DNA of 40,454 nt, taken from positions 1-40,454 of the forward strand of contig ONJF01000031.1 of the NCBI GenBank assembly GCA_900318085.1. The letters are read 5' to 3'. Below, piece by piece: positions 25,581-33,681 of this stretch (its first letter is position 1; the number at the start of each line of letters is the position of its first letter). A program made the translations under genes and the position numbers. Source of the DNA: an uncultured Bacteroidales bacterium (GTDB taxonomy: Bacteria; Bacteroidota; Bacteroidia; Bacteroidales; F082). The notes below the pieces were generated by a model. That model searched no databases. It was not told the DNA's origin and saw only the letters and a list, made by a program, of their open reading frames with translations.

Positions 25581-27173
25581 TTATTCTTTTATCCATTTTC
25601 CAGTCTCAATAAGAGCCGTTGAGCCGCTCGTAGAATAGATTTTCCAGCAATACATCCCCGAAGGCCAATTCTCCGTAATGATACTCGTTGAATTGCCCTG
25701 GATTTGTCGTTCAAACATCTTTCTGCCGTTGAGGTCATAAACCACCACAGAAACATCCTCCCCGTCCGTCATGATATGCAGCACATCCTTGCCAGGATTG
25801 GGATAGACACTGCTATTGGCGACTTGTTCCTCCACCCCATCCCAATCGGGGGCTTCGAGGGCTCCGAGGTCGATACGGCCATTAATCACACGCGGATTAC
25901 CGGCAAAGTCGGTCTCGGGATAATACTGGCCCATATTGGTGGCACCCACATTGAGACAGGGAGAGTTTTCAAGCAACGCCCAATGAGTAGCCAAGGTTGA
26001 ATGGTCGTATTCGGGGCCTAAACCTGCAGTTGGGTTGAAAAATTGAGGATCGCCAAATACATCTCCAGAGCCTGAAATTGTGCCGTTGCAGTTGTTGAAA
26101 ACGGTCGGGTCGGGATGCGTCGGGTCCATGCGCTCGAACCAAACGCCTGTGTTACCCCAAAAGATGTTGTTGTAGATCTTCTGCTGCCCATTCGTCCAAA
26201 TCCCCGACCCATAGCCATGGATATGTCCTTCACTTCGGTTGTTGGCAATCGTGTTGTTGTAATAATGGGAATAATTGGGTGCCGTAGTGCCCAGCACAGG
26301 CGAATAGCCATCGTTGTTGACGATGATGTTGTCGTGGAAACGCCCCACGCCTTCCCAACCGAGGTAGGCCGTGCTGCCGTGGTTGCCGTGGATGTAGTTG
26401 TTGTAGACCTGGGGACCTGGTGCCGAAAGCGACAATTCACCCACATGCATGTCGAGAGCAGTGCCATAATGTCCTGAATTGTTGTAGAACTCGCAGTTGC
26501 GCACCGTGAAATGCCGTAAGCCGCCCATCGTAACACTCGCGCCCCACCATGCATAATTGTCGTGGAAAATGCAATGCTCCACAAGGATTGTCCCAGGATT
26601 GAGCACATACATTCCGCCGCCACCTCCACCGGTCGTAGGCGAATTGCCATTGTGTTCTGAGCGGTTTTGCGAGAAACGACAATGGGCAAAATAACAATAT
26701 TTCTTGTTTCTCACCTCAACGCCAGCGCCGTACCTTTCCCCTTCAGGTGCGCCCGTGATAATCTTTCCGTACTTGACCTCGCAGAACTCCATGAACACAG
26801 TGTCCTGGGCATTGCTTTGGTCAGAAATCAGGTGGATACCGTGCCACCCTGTTTCCGCTGTGGGATTATAGAAGTCGGCGGTGTCGCGCGCGGTGAAGGT
26901 AACGGGATCCTTATCCGCGCCCAAGGCATAAAACGAGCCGTTGTGGACGGTGATGCGGTAATAGCCTTCCGCAATCACACAAGTTCCACGCTCGACGGTG
27001 AGGCGCGCCGTGCCTTCCGCATCAGGCTCAATGACGACATCACCTACAAGTTTAACCGTGTCGGCGTCCCAAAGCACATCGCCTTGGTATTCGCCCGAAA
27101 CCTCGATGGTCTGAGCCGAAAGCGGGACTGTCAGCAAAGCCATCCAAATGACAAAAAACAAACCTTTTTTCAT
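25581..27173 (-). CDS. Right-handed beta-helix surface protein with T9SS sorting domain
   Basis: 530 residues. The signal peptide ends VPLSAQ and differs from the cluster type. Residues 60-400 are parallel beta-helix repeats (FEYNNSGHYG-type asparagine ladders such as VRNCEFYNNSGHYGTALDM, YNNYIHGNHGST, YNNTIANNRSEG and YNNIFWGNTGV), ending in a choice-of-anchor Q-like segment (GRIDLGALE). Such folds are common in polysaccharide lyases and adhesins; I see no lyase catalytic site that can be trusted. The C-terminal type A sorting domain (SVYPNPGKDVLHI to ETGKWIKE) is present. It is the first gene after the module 2 control region (27216-27327) and is followed by the C10 protease. Confidence 0.87.
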   Translation of the reverse strand: MKKGLFFVIWMALLTVPLSAQTIEVSGEYQGDVLWDADTVKLVGDVVIEPDAEGTARLTVERGTCVIAEGYYRITVHNGSFYALGADKDPVTFTARDTADFYNPTAETGWHGIHLISDQSNAQDTVFMEFCEVKYGKIITGAPEGERYGAGVEVRNKKYCYFAHCRFSQNRSEHNGNSPTTGGGGGGMYVLNPGTILVEHCIFHDNYAWWGASVTMGGLRHFTVRNCEFYNNSGHYGTALDMHVGELSLSAPGPQVYNNYIHGNHGSTAYLGWEGVGRFHDNIIVNNDGYSPVLGTTAPNYSHYYNNTIANNRSEGHIHGYGSGIWTNGQQKIYNNIFWGNTGVWFERMDPTHPDPTVFNNCNGTISGSGDVFGDPQFFNPTAGLGPEYDHSTLATHWALLENSPCLNVGATNMGQYYPETDFAGNPRVINGRIDLGALEAPDWDGVEEQVANSSVYPNPGKDVLHIMTDGEDVSVVVYDLNGRKMFERQIQGNSTSIITENWPSGMYCWKIYSTSGSTALIETGKWIKE

Positions 27174-27215
27174 GGCATAAAACGATTAAGTTGTTACTCT
27201 TTTGTTTCATACCAA

Positions 27216-27327
27216 CAAAACTATAACAAAAATCCACTAAAAAATCAACCTCAAAGGCCAAGTACAGATTTTTGTTTCTAACTCACATTGATAATCAATG
27301 CGTTGCAAGAAAAAAGTACAGATTTTT
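27216..27327 (-). promoter_or_regulatory. Promoter and operator-like element of module 2
   Basis: The -7 box TAGTTTTG is at 27216-27223, 42 nt before the start at 27173, with GTTG at 27246-27249 (22 nt upstream). Direct repeats TACAGATTTTT occur at 27263-27273 and 27317-27327 (54 bp apart), with ATTG-ATAAT-CAAT at 27287-27299. The left repeat starts 40 bp and the palindrome centre 70 bp from the -7 box. Box sequence and layout match module 1, except that one 11-bp turn is missing between left repeat and palindrome. Confidence 0.7.
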
Positions 27328-27328
27328 C

Positions 27329-28996
27329 TCAATCGGCCAGAATGGAAATCGAGTCAAAATCAACTTTTTTGTTGAGTTTGGAGCGGTATTTTGCCACCGT
27401 ATTTTCGCTCAAGCCAAGCAGGTCGGCCTCTTCCTTGATGCGGAAGCCGAGGAACGACAAAACCACAAGATTGCGCTCCGTCTTGCTAATGTCGGGATAG
27501 GCCGATTCCATCTTCTCAACACCTTGGGGATAGGCTGCCTCGAAAGCCTCCACGATGCGCTGCAAGCGGTCTTTCTGCCCCGATTGGTAAATCGCCACCA
27601 CCTGTTGTTGCAGCATGTCACGTTGCTGCGTGGTGAGTTGCTCCAATTCAGCTTGCAGTTGGCGTTGTGCCTCGCAGAGACGACGGGTTTCGTTTTCTTT
27701 GTTGCGCCTATAAAAATAGACAAAGACGACCAACAGTAGCATACCGAACAACAGCAAGGCCAATAGCCAATATAGCCTTCTGCTTTTCTGTTGATGCAGC
27801 GTTTCCTGTTGTTGGAGTTCCTCTTGCTTTTCGAATTCCTCCTGCACTTTCACCATGTCTTTCATGTGCTTTTCGGGATGCTCCATGGCTTGCATCATAT
27901 CGGCATAGGCAACAGCCTTTTTCTCGTCGCCCAACGCCTTGCATGCCTCATAAAGATGAACATACAACATGTAGTTTTCAAAAAACCTGTCATTGGCTTT
28001 GGCCACTTCAATGGCCTGTTCACCATAGAAAATGCAGGAATCGTACTGCTGCTTAATATAATAGGTGTCAGAGAGTTCCTCAAGCAACAACTGCTTGACA
28101 TAACCATAGCCATAATCCGATGTGTCGGTCAAACACGCAAAGCCCGCGTTGATTTCTTCAATGGCTTTGTCAAGAAAACCTTGGCGTTCCTCTTCCGAAG
28201 CATAGCAATTCCCGCTTACCCGATAATTGTAATAACTGGCAATGCTATGATGCGTTTGCGCAATATCATTGGCATAGCCTAAGGCCTCGGCTTCGAGCAG
28301 CGCTTTTTGGAAATAAACCAAACAGCTATCAAATTCCTGATTGAGAAGATAAGAGAAAGCCAAAGAAGTCGCAGAACTCTCGCGGTTATAATGGTCACCC
28401 ATTTTGGCGAAATAGGCATCCGCGAGTCTCAATGGGGGGATGGCCTCAGCAAAGTAAACCGATGAGGTATAAGTCATGCCGAGTTCAAGATAGATGAAAT
28501 ACTTGAGATTGTCGATCACCGTCTGCTCATCGGTAGGTTTCGGTGATAATTCAACCAAACGCTTGTCCACATGACGGCATGCTTCGATGCTCTTCTGAGC
28601 TTGCAACATGGATTCGAGTGCGATCTGTTTCGGCTGCTGCATATTGGCCGACTTGTTTGCCATGAGCCAATAGGTCCAAGCCTCATGATACTTGTCGTCG
28701 CTTCCAATAAACTGGTTACAAGCCACTTGAGACAACGAATCGAGCTCTGCACCAAACCTTTTTTTGTTATTGATAAGCAAAGCACGCAACAAGGAATAAT
28801 GTGCTTGTTCCTGATTTGAAAGAACACTAACATTCAACGTGTCAAGAATTTGCATGGCGTCATCGGGCTTTTGCTGCAAGAAGCACTCCACGCGATAGAG
28901 CATGTCCTCCTCGGGCGGTGGAGGCGTTTCGTGCTTGGAGCAGGCGGCCACCAACACGACAAAAAGCAAAAGCCCTATGGGAAACCAGCGTTTCAT
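27329..28996 (-). CDS. Membrane-spanning TPR regulator with LuxR-like HTH (module 2)
   Basis: 555 residues from the ATG at 28996. The frame continues to 29101 but there runs through the hairpin repeat and the promoter, so the longer start is rejected. The lipobox LVAAC gives Cys19. TPR-like helices (about 35-390) include SAYYNYRVSG and LSDTYYIKQQYDSCIFYGEQ. The transmembrane helix is at about 408-429 (LYWLLALLLFGMLLLVVFVY). A Gln-rich coiled coil follows, then the HTH at about 500-545 (ISKTERNLVVLSFLGFRIKE; LGLSENTVAKYRSKLNKK). It probably activates 27173 onward through the element at 27216-27327. Its first 100 bp are nearly identical to those of the module 3 regulator. Confidence 0.87.
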   Translation of the reverse strand: MKRWFPIGLLLFVVLVAACSKHETPPPPEEDMLYRVECFLQQKPDDAMQILDTLNVSVLSNQEQAHYSLLRALLINNKKRFGAELDSLSQVACNQFIGSDDKYHEAWTYWLMANKSANMQQPKQIALESMLQAQKSIEACRHVDKRLVELSPKPTDEQTVIDNLKYFIYLELGMTYTSSVYFAEAIPPLRLADAYFAKMGDHYNRESSATSLAFSYLLNQEFDSCLVYFQKALLEAEALGYANDIAQTHHSIASYYNYRVSGNCYASEEERQGFLDKAIEEINAGFACLTDTSDYGYGYVKQLLLEELSDTYYIKQQYDSCIFYGEQAIEVAKANDRFFENYMLYVHLYEACKALGDEKKAVAYADMMQAMEHPEKHMKDMVKVQEEFEKQEELQQQETLHQQKSRRLYWLLALLLFGMLLLVVFVYFYRRNKENETRRLCEAQRQLQAELEQLTTQQRDMLQQQVVAIYQSGQKDRLQRIVEAFEAAYPQGVEKMESAYPDISKTERNLVVLSFLGFRIKEEADLLGLSENTVAKYRSKLNKKVDFDSISILAD

Positions 28997-29001
28997 GGCC
29001 G

Positions 29002-29009
29002 CAAAGGTA
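29002..29009 (-). promoter_or_regulatory. Promoter of the module 2 regulator, predicted leaderless
   Basis: TACCTTTG lies 5 nt before the ATG at 28996. A TTTG element lies 20 nt further upstream, the standard -33/-7 spacing for Bacteroidota. The predicted transcription start coincides with the start codon. Confidence 0.7.
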
Positions 29010-29066
29010 GCATTTTTTGATGATGCCAACAAAAAAAAGCATAGCCGAAAGGCCGAACACCATAAT

Positions 29067-29197
29067 GAGATTCCCCTGCGGGGAATGGAGTGAAAGGTCA
29101 AATTAATAAGCGGCGGCTTTTAGTGTCCACTTTGAATAGACCTTATTAGCCGCCGCCTGTTTACTTAATGCAGTACTCCATTCCCGAAGGGAATCTC
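29067..29197. repeat. Hairpin-ended interspersed element, copy C
   Basis: 131 bp, identical to copy D (33551) except for two adjacent bases. Left end GAGATTCCCC-TGC-GGGGAATGGAGT; right end ACTCCATTCCC-GAA-GGGAATCTC; inner GCGGCGGCT / AGCCGCCGCC stem. The right end overlaps the TAG stop of the gene at 29197 by one base; the left end is about 70 bp from the regulator start at 28996. Confidence 0.85.
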
Positions 29198-29676
29198 TAT
29201 TCTTTTATCCACTTCCCCGTTTCCGCCAAGGTCCCTGAGCCTGTCGAAGGGCCGTCATCAGAAGCATACACTTTCCAAAAATAAACCCCTTCAGCCCAAT
29301 CCCCAGCATCAATCGCCGTCACATGTTCCGTAAGGGCTTGGCCGTGGATGAGCCTGCCGTTCATGTCGTACACTTCCACGCGAGCATTTGGCAAGACTGT
29401 GCGGATGTTGAGCGTGTTGCCGCCTGGGTTGGGATAGACACTTGAGGCTTTCTGCAATAATGATTCTTCCACGCCCCATGGGTCGTTGGTGATATATGCC
29501 CAAATCATGAACTGAAGTCGTTCCCACGGCCCATAACTGGCGACATCAGCCCATTTGTTTTCCTCCATTTGTACCCAACGGGCATTGGGGTCGGGGTTGT
29601 CGTCGTAACAAAATGCTGCCGAATAGGTCTCTGTCATGTCGGTCTCGGAGAAGACAATCCAAAGATGCCAAGACAA
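29197..29676 (-). CDS. T9SS-sorted surface protein, C-terminal piece of a broken gene
   Basis: Continues the gene begun at 30112 after a frameshift near 29670. The matching sequence starts at HLWIVFSETDMTETYSAAF; the ATG at 29676 is probably only the first Met in frame. The part before the sorting domain (ENKWADVASYGPWERLQFMI) looks like the end of a jelly-roll domain. The T9SS type A domain (SVYPNPGGNTLNIRTVL to ETGKWIKE) follows. In it, GPSTGSGT is encoded by an in-frame copy of the interspersed repeat (29230-29253). The stop is shared with the edge of hairpin repeat C. Confidence 0.75.
   Translation of the reverse strand: MSWHLWIVFSETDMTETYSAAFCYDDNPDPNARWVQMEENKWADVASYGPWERLQFMIWAYITNDPWGVEESLLQKASSVYPNPGGNTLNIRTVLPNARVEVYDMNGRLIHGQALTEHVTAIDAGDWAEGVYFWKVYASDDGPSTGSGTLAETGKWIKE
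29230..29253. repeat. In-frame copy of the TTCGACAGGCTCAGGG repeat in sorting-domain coding sequence
   Basis: The plus strand holds CCCTGAGCCTGTCGAAGGG; the sense strand encodes GPSTGSGT between VYASDD and LAETGKWIKE. Sister sorting domains without the repeat (35392, 21320) are shorter at this point, so it looks like a tolerated insertion. Confidence 0.8.
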
Positions 29677-30112
29677 TATCGGTAAAACCTACATTGCCTG
29701 TCGGAGCAAAGACCTGCTCGTTAAGCAGGGTAAGAGGCATAAATTCGTTGCCATAGTACACTCCCAAAATCAAGTTTCCCATGATATAATAGTTTTCATA
29801 TATGGCCACTCGGGTCAGGGTGAACCCGTCGTAGGATTGCAGGACAGAAGGTGGAAACGACACCGCCCATGAGAAAGGAATCTCTTGGGGACTATATGCA
29901 AGGTTGTTGCCATACACTTCGCTGCCATAATGGAGCCAGGCATCTTGTACAGAAACGACAGTGGACTGTTTGAAAGGAATGGCATCTGGAGCCTTTTGAC
30001 ACGCAAACAGACCAGTTGGCCTATCCGTGTTGCATTGTTCCTGGGCTTGCATCGTCACCCCACCTGCCATCAGCAGGAGCGCAAGCAGGGTGTAAAGTCT
30101 ATTGTTTTTCAT
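29546..30112 (-). CDS. T9SS-sorted surface protein, N-terminal piece of a broken gene
   Basis: Starts with the cluster signal peptide (NRLYTLLALLLMAGGVTMQAQ). The body (VSVQDAWLHYGSEVYGNNLA, FTLTRVAIYENYYIMGNLIL, GVYYGNEFMPLTLLNEQVF, GFTDIVLAS) is a beta-rich domain of the kind found before sorting domains; I do not recognise a named family. After VLAS the frame becomes non-homologous and stops at 29546, while the family-like sequence resumes in the frame of 29197-29676. About eight residues expected between VLAS and LWIVF appear to be missing, so a small deletion is more likely than a single-base error. Confidence 0.72.
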   Translation of the reverse strand: MKNNRLYTLLALLLMAGGVTMQAQEQCNTDRPTGLFACQKAPDAIPFKQSTVVSVQDAWLHYGSEVYGNNLAYSPQEIPFSWAVSFPPSVLQSYDGFTLTRVAIYENYYIMGNLILGVYYGNEFMPLTLLNEQVFAPTGNVGFTDIVLASLDCLLRDRHDRDLFGSILLRRQPRPQCPLGTNGGKQMG

Positions 30113-30146
30113 TGCACTAGGTATTTGATTGCTTTTCTTTTGTTTT

Positions 30147-30170
30147 GAGTTTCCCCTGTCGGGGAATCTC
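30147..30170. repeat. Solo end of the hairpin-ended element
   Basis: GAGTTTCCCC-TGTC-GGGGAATCTC is one terminal hairpin of the 131-bp element without the rest. Like the full copies, it abuts the stop codon of the gene on its right (30170). Confidence 0.7.
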
Positions 30171-30682
30171 TATTCTTTTATCCATTTTCCTGTTTCCGCG
30201 AGGGTCGTTGAGCCTGTCGAAACGCCCGTTGTATACACCTTCCAAACATAAACGCCCTCAAACCAATCCCCAGCATCAATCGCCGTCACGTTCTCCGTTA
30301 GAGTTTGGCTGTGGACGAGTCTGCCCTTCATGTCGTACACTTCCACGTGGGCGTTTGGCATTGTGGTGCGAATATTGAGCGTGCTGCCACCTGGGTTGGG
30401 ATAAGCTGTGGCAACGGCCAGTCCATGCAAATGGGCTTCCTCAACACTCACGAAATCCTCCGGCGTGATTTTGTAGATGCAATAGTCGCGATAGCCTGTA
30501 ACGGTATTCATACGAGTTGCGTAAACGAGGCAACCTCCATCGGGACAATATTCGATAGTATGGGGGATAACATGATAACCCGTGGGTTTGAAATAAATCT
30601 CATGCTGTTTGTTCAGGAACTCATCCGTTTGGGCCACATACAAATTATCATTGATATTGCTGCCAGCAAAGCTGACGTCCAT
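30170..30682 (-). CDS. DSLGCR-family T9SS surface protein, C-terminal piece of a broken gene
   Basis: Continues the gene begun at 31667. NDNLYVAQTDEFLNKQHEIY and YCPDGGCLVYATR align with FYLAWLDEDLNKKGEIYYH and SPNGGCLVICIG of the intact relative at 21320. The T9SS type A domain (TAYPNPGGSTLNIRTTM to ETGKWIKE) completes it; GVSTGSTT before the end comes from a decayed copy of the TTCGACAGG repeat (30207-30221). The Met at 30682 is not a natural start; this piece would not be exported by itself. Confidence 0.75.
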   Translation of the reverse strand: MDVSFAGSNINDNLYVAQTDEFLNKQHEIYFKPTGYHVIPHTIEYCPDGGCLVYATRMNTVTGYRDYCIYKITPEDFVSVEEAHLHGLAVATAYPNPGGSTLNIRTTMPNAHVEVYDMKGRLVHSQTLTENVTAIDAGDWFEGVYVWKVYTTGVSTGSTTLAETGKWIKE

Positions 30683-31667
30683 CCAACATCCTGGGGTTGA
30701 TGATGCCCCAATTCCAATTCAACACGGCAAACTCCTCGTCGAAGACCCTCATGAAGACATCCAAATCGCTTCTTGACTTGTTTTCCGCCTTTGCATCATC
30801 TTTGCTCAAAGGGCCTTCACATCCAATTGAATACGTCAACCCGTTGTATGGATTTAGCTGGACAAAGTGAGGACACTCGAAATTGCCTATCCAACCGCTG
30901 ATGTAGGGATGGGACTCGTAGACCTTCCCCGCGTCTTCCACTATGGCGACCGTGTTGAACTCGTCATCAAGGGTATGGCAATCAAATGCATACTGCACGG
31001 GGTTCCGCAAAATAATGCGGCATCCCAACGAATCGGGAGCGGAGAAGAACTGGTTCGAGAGGGAAAAGGGTATGGAATCAAAAACCCGCTCGCTCACCTG
31101 GTTGCCTTGGCTGTCAAACTTGAACAAATGCATGGCTTCCGTTTCGTTAAGGTGCCAAGCGCTGTCAACAGGATAGGAAATCAACAAGCTGCCGTCCTTT
31201 GAGAACACGGAATGAATCATTTCGGAATAAAGAAAAGAATTGTCAGGATGGTTGAAGTCGAGGCCTTCCCATTGACAGGGATAATAAGTCCACGACAAGT
31301 CCTCGGGATCTAATTCAATCACACAAAGCATGGGCAACGTGTCGTTATCATCCGTACGGAACGACGCATAGCGAAATTTGCCCTCATAAAACCCTCCGTG
31401 TCTCCACTGGCTCATCCTATGGCTCGGGATAGGGGCTTCGTCGAGTATATCGCCATTATACGACATTTTCAACACCTTACATTTTTCCTCCTGGTTTCCG
31501 CCGAAAACTAAAAACATCTTGTCGTTATAACTCCTGAGGGCATTGAACCAAACGGAATCCGATTCGTAAATCGTTGTGAGGTCATTGGGAATCTCTTGCG
31601 CCTGCATCGTCACGCCTCCCGTCGTTAGCAGGAGCGCAAGCAGGGTGTAAAGCTTTACTTTTTTCAT
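30648..31667 (-). CDS. DSLGCR-family T9SS surface protein, N-terminal piece of a broken gene
   Basis: 339 residues. The signal peptide (KLYTLLALLLTTGGVTMQAQ) is followed by the same unnamed beta-rich domain as the gene at 21320: FKFDSQGNQVSERVFDSIPF, SAPDSLGCRIILRN, LDDEFNTVAIVEDAGK and NPYNGLTYSIGCEG. The match breaks near 30680, after NWNWGIINPRM, and resumes out of frame in 30170-30682. Compared with 21320, about 17 residues are missing at the break, so a real deletion of about 50 bp (not a multiple of three) is likely. It is the first gene after the module 3 control element. Confidence 0.78.
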   Translation of the reverse strand: MKKVKLYTLLALLLTTGGVTMQAQEIPNDLTTIYESDSVWFNALRSYNDKMFLVFGGNQEEKCKVLKMSYNGDILDEAPIPSHRMSQWRHGGFYEGKFRYASFRTDDNDTLPMLCVIELDPEDLSWTYYPCQWEGLDFNHPDNSFLYSEMIHSVFSKDGSLLISYPVDSAWHLNETEAMHLFKFDSQGNQVSERVFDSIPFSLSNQFFSAPDSLGCRIILRNPVQYAFDCHTLDDEFNTVAIVEDAGKVYESHPYISGWIGNFECPHFVQLNPYNGLTYSIGCEGPLSKDDAKAENKSRSDLDVFMRVFDEEFAVLNWNWGIINPRMLDGRQLCWQQYQ

Positions 31668-31695
31668 TGCAAAAACATTTTGAAATTGGTTTACG

Positions 31696-31818
31696 CAAAA
31701 TTAAATGAAAAACCAGCTATCACCCAAAACGAGACATGGAAGTACACAAAATATTCTTTTGTTTGAATTACACCAAATTGATATTCAATAAAATAAAAAA
31801 TCAAAAATACACATTTTT
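31696..31818 (-). promoter_or_regulatory. Promoter and operator-like element of module 3
   Basis: The -7 box TAATTTTG is at 31696-31703, 28 nt before the start at 31667, with TTTG at 31725-31728 (21 nt spacing, close to consensus). Repeats TACACAAAATA (31743) and TACACATTTTT (31808) are 65 bp apart, with ATTG-ATATT-CAAT at 31777-31789. Left repeat 40 bp and palindrome centre 80 bp from the -7 box: the same dimensions as module 1, but with TACACA in place of TACAGA. Confidence 0.7.
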
Positions 31819-31819
31819 C

Positions 31820-33472
31820 TTACCCACCCAAGGTGGAAAACGCGTCGGAATCCAGTTTCTTCCTGAGGTTGGAGCGGTATTTTCGGACGGTGTTTTCGCT
31901 TAGGCCAAGCAAGTCGGCCTCTTCCTTCGAGCGGAAACGGAGGAGATTGAGCAGGGCAAGTTGGCGTTCCGCCTCACTCAGGTCGGGATGGTCTTTTTTC
32001 AGGTTATCCATGGCTTGCGGATAGACGGAATCGAATGCGTCGAGAATACGTTTCAATTTGTCGTCTTGGTCAGATTGGTAAATGGCCAATGCTCGTTGCT
32101 GCAACAATTGCATGGAATGCTGTGCGGCATGATCCAACTCCAATTGCAGTTTTTGCTGAGCCTCGCGCGACCTCAGGACTTCCAACTCCTTGGCTTTCCG
32201 ATAGCGAAGCACCAAGACGATCACCGCAAGCAGGAGAGCCAGCAGCAAAGCTATCCATAGGTAAAGTCTATACCGCCTAATTTGCTGTTCGGCTTGCACT
32301 TTGTTGATTTCCATTTGCTTCTCGTACTCACCTTTCACCTCGGCGACAGATTGTTGGTTTTCATTCTCTTCTTGTTGTGCCACAATCAGTTTTTCCGCAA
32401 AGAAACTTGCTTTGTCGTTATCGCCCAATGCCCTGTAAGAGTAGAACAGCCATTTGTAAAGCAAACCACCTTGTTCGTGGAGGTCGGGCATTTCATAGGC
32501 TTGTGCCCCAAAATAGATACACGAATCGTATTGATGGAGTTCGTAATAGGCTTCGGCCAAGTTTTCAACCAACCCCTTTTTATAATTGCTTTCGATGGTA
32601 TCGCCCAAAAGCGCCAATCCCTTGCGACTTTCCGCTATCATTCGACGCAACAGGCCTTCGCGTTCTTCTTCGTTTGAAAAAGCTTGTTTCTCAACCCGTT
32701 GCATACAATAAATGGAAAGACAACTATAATAAAAGGCACAGTCGTTGATGCTACCATAGATTTGGGCATCGTGCAAACCGTTTTGAAAACACACAAGGCA
32801 GCTGTCGTATTCCTCCAAAGCAAGATAAGACATACCTAAAGGAAACGTGCACACCATATATTGCTTATGATTCTGTGTTTCAGCATAATACTTTTGTGCC
32901 GCTTTCATATGCTCAATGGATTCCTTGTGATATCCGGTGCTCCCGTATGACATGCCTAGTTTCTGATGGATGGCATATTTAACCTTGTCGATTTTCTCTT
33001 GTTCACCAATCGGCGGCTCCGAATAGCGCAACAAACGCTCATCAACATGCTGGCAATGCTCTATGCTTTGCATGGCTTTTTGCCTATAGTCGAGAACGGT
33101 TTGTCGGGTTCCACCTTTAAATAGGTTCAGTCTGGCAAGCGACAACAAAGTCATGGTCTCATAATACTTGTCTTGACTTCCAACAAAGTAATCCTCAGCC
33201 ACTTGCAACAAAGAATCGACTTCCGAGTCATATTGATCCATCAATTCTTTCACCCACATTCGCACCAAGCAATAATGCGCCCGTTCCTTCTCTGATAGCA
33301 CCGAAAGGTTCAACGTGTCAAGGATTTGCAGTGCGCTGTCGGGATGGTTTGGGCAGAAGCACTCCACACGGTAGAGCAGGTCCTCCTCCGGTGGTGGAGG
33401 CGTTTCGCGCTTGGAGCAGGCGGCCACCAACACGACAAAAAGCAAAAGTCCTATGGGAAACAAGCGTTTCAT
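31820..33472 (-). CDS. Membrane-spanning TPR regulator with LuxR-like HTH (module 3)
   Basis: 550 residues from the ATG at 33472; the frame runs on to 33547 but through the promoter. Lipobox LVAAC, Cys19. TPR-like repeats fill about 35-385 (LGMSYLALEEYDSCLVCFQN; LAEAYYELHQYDSCIYFGAQ). The transmembrane helix is at about 402-422 (WIALLLALLLAVIVLVL). A coiled coil follows, then the HTH at about 496-542 (LSEAERQLALLNLLRFRSKE; LGLSENTVRKYRSNLRKK). The family layout implies periplasmic sensing linked to cytoplasmic DNA binding. It probably controls 31667 onward. Its 5' end, promoter and the repeat beyond it are almost the same as those of the module 2 regulator, so the two arose by recent duplication or conversion. 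Confidence 0.87.
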   Translation of the reverse strand: MKRLFPIGLLLFVVLVAACSKRETPPPPEEDLLYRVECFCPNHPDSALQILDTLNLSVLSEKERAHYCLVRMWVKELMDQYDSEVDSLLQVAEDYFVGSQDKYYETMTLLSLARLNLFKGGTRQTVLDYRQKAMQSIEHCQHVDERLLRYSEPPIGEQEKIDKVKYAIHQKLGMSYGSTGYHKESIEHMKAAQKYYAETQNHKQYMVCTFPLGMSYLALEEYDSCLVCFQNGLHDAQIYGSINDCAFYYSCLSIYCMQRVEKQAFSNEEEREGLLRRMIAESRKGLALLGDTIESNYKKGLVENLAEAYYELHQYDSCIYFGAQAYEMPDLHEQGGLLYKWLFYSYRALGDNDKASFFAEKLIVAQQEENENQQSVAEVKGEYEKQMEINKVQAEQQIRRYRLYLWIALLLALLLAVIVLVLRYRKAKELEVLRSREAQQKLQLELDHAAQHSMQLLQQRALAIYQSDQDDKLKRILDAFDSVYPQAMDNLKKDHPDLSEAERQLALLNLLRFRSKEEADLLGLSENTVRKYRSNLRKKLDSDAFSTLGG

Positions 33473-33477
33473 GGTTG

Positions 33478-33485
33478 CAAAGGTA
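33478..33485 (-). promoter_or_regulatory. Promoter of the module 3 regulator, predicted leaderless
   Basis: TACCTTTG lies 5 nt before the ATG at 33472. A TTG lies about 20 nt upstream of the box. The layout is the same as at 29002-29009. Confidence 0.65.
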
Positions 33486-33550
33486 GCATTTTTTTTTGGC
33501 GACGCCAACAAAAAGGCCGACCGATGCGTCGAAAGGCCGAACACCATAAT

Positions 33551-33681
33551 GAGATTCCCCTGCGGGGAATGGAGTGAAAGGTCAAATTAATAAGCGGCGG
33601 CTTTTAGTGTTTACTTTGAATAGACCTTATTAGCCGCCGCCTGTTTACTTAATGCAGTACTCCATTCCCGAAGGGAATCTC
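33551..33681. repeat. Hairpin-ended interspersed element, copy D
   Basis: 131 bp and two bases different from copy C. It has the same terminal hairpins and inner GCGGCGGC stem. The right end overlaps the stop of the gene at 33681 by one base. It closes module 4 and lies about 65 bp beyond the promoter of the next regulator. Confidence 0.85.

Noticed and set aside
28997-29101. Longer N-terminus for the module 2 regulator (and likewise 33473-33547 for module 3)
   Set aside because: The extension would be translated from the promoter and the hairpin repeat, and would place a poor leader before a complete lipoprotein signal.
29660-29690. Programmed ribosomal frameshifting as the reason for the split genes
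   Set aside because: No X-XXY-YYZ slippery site or common motif is shared by the four breaks, and residues are missing at two of them.
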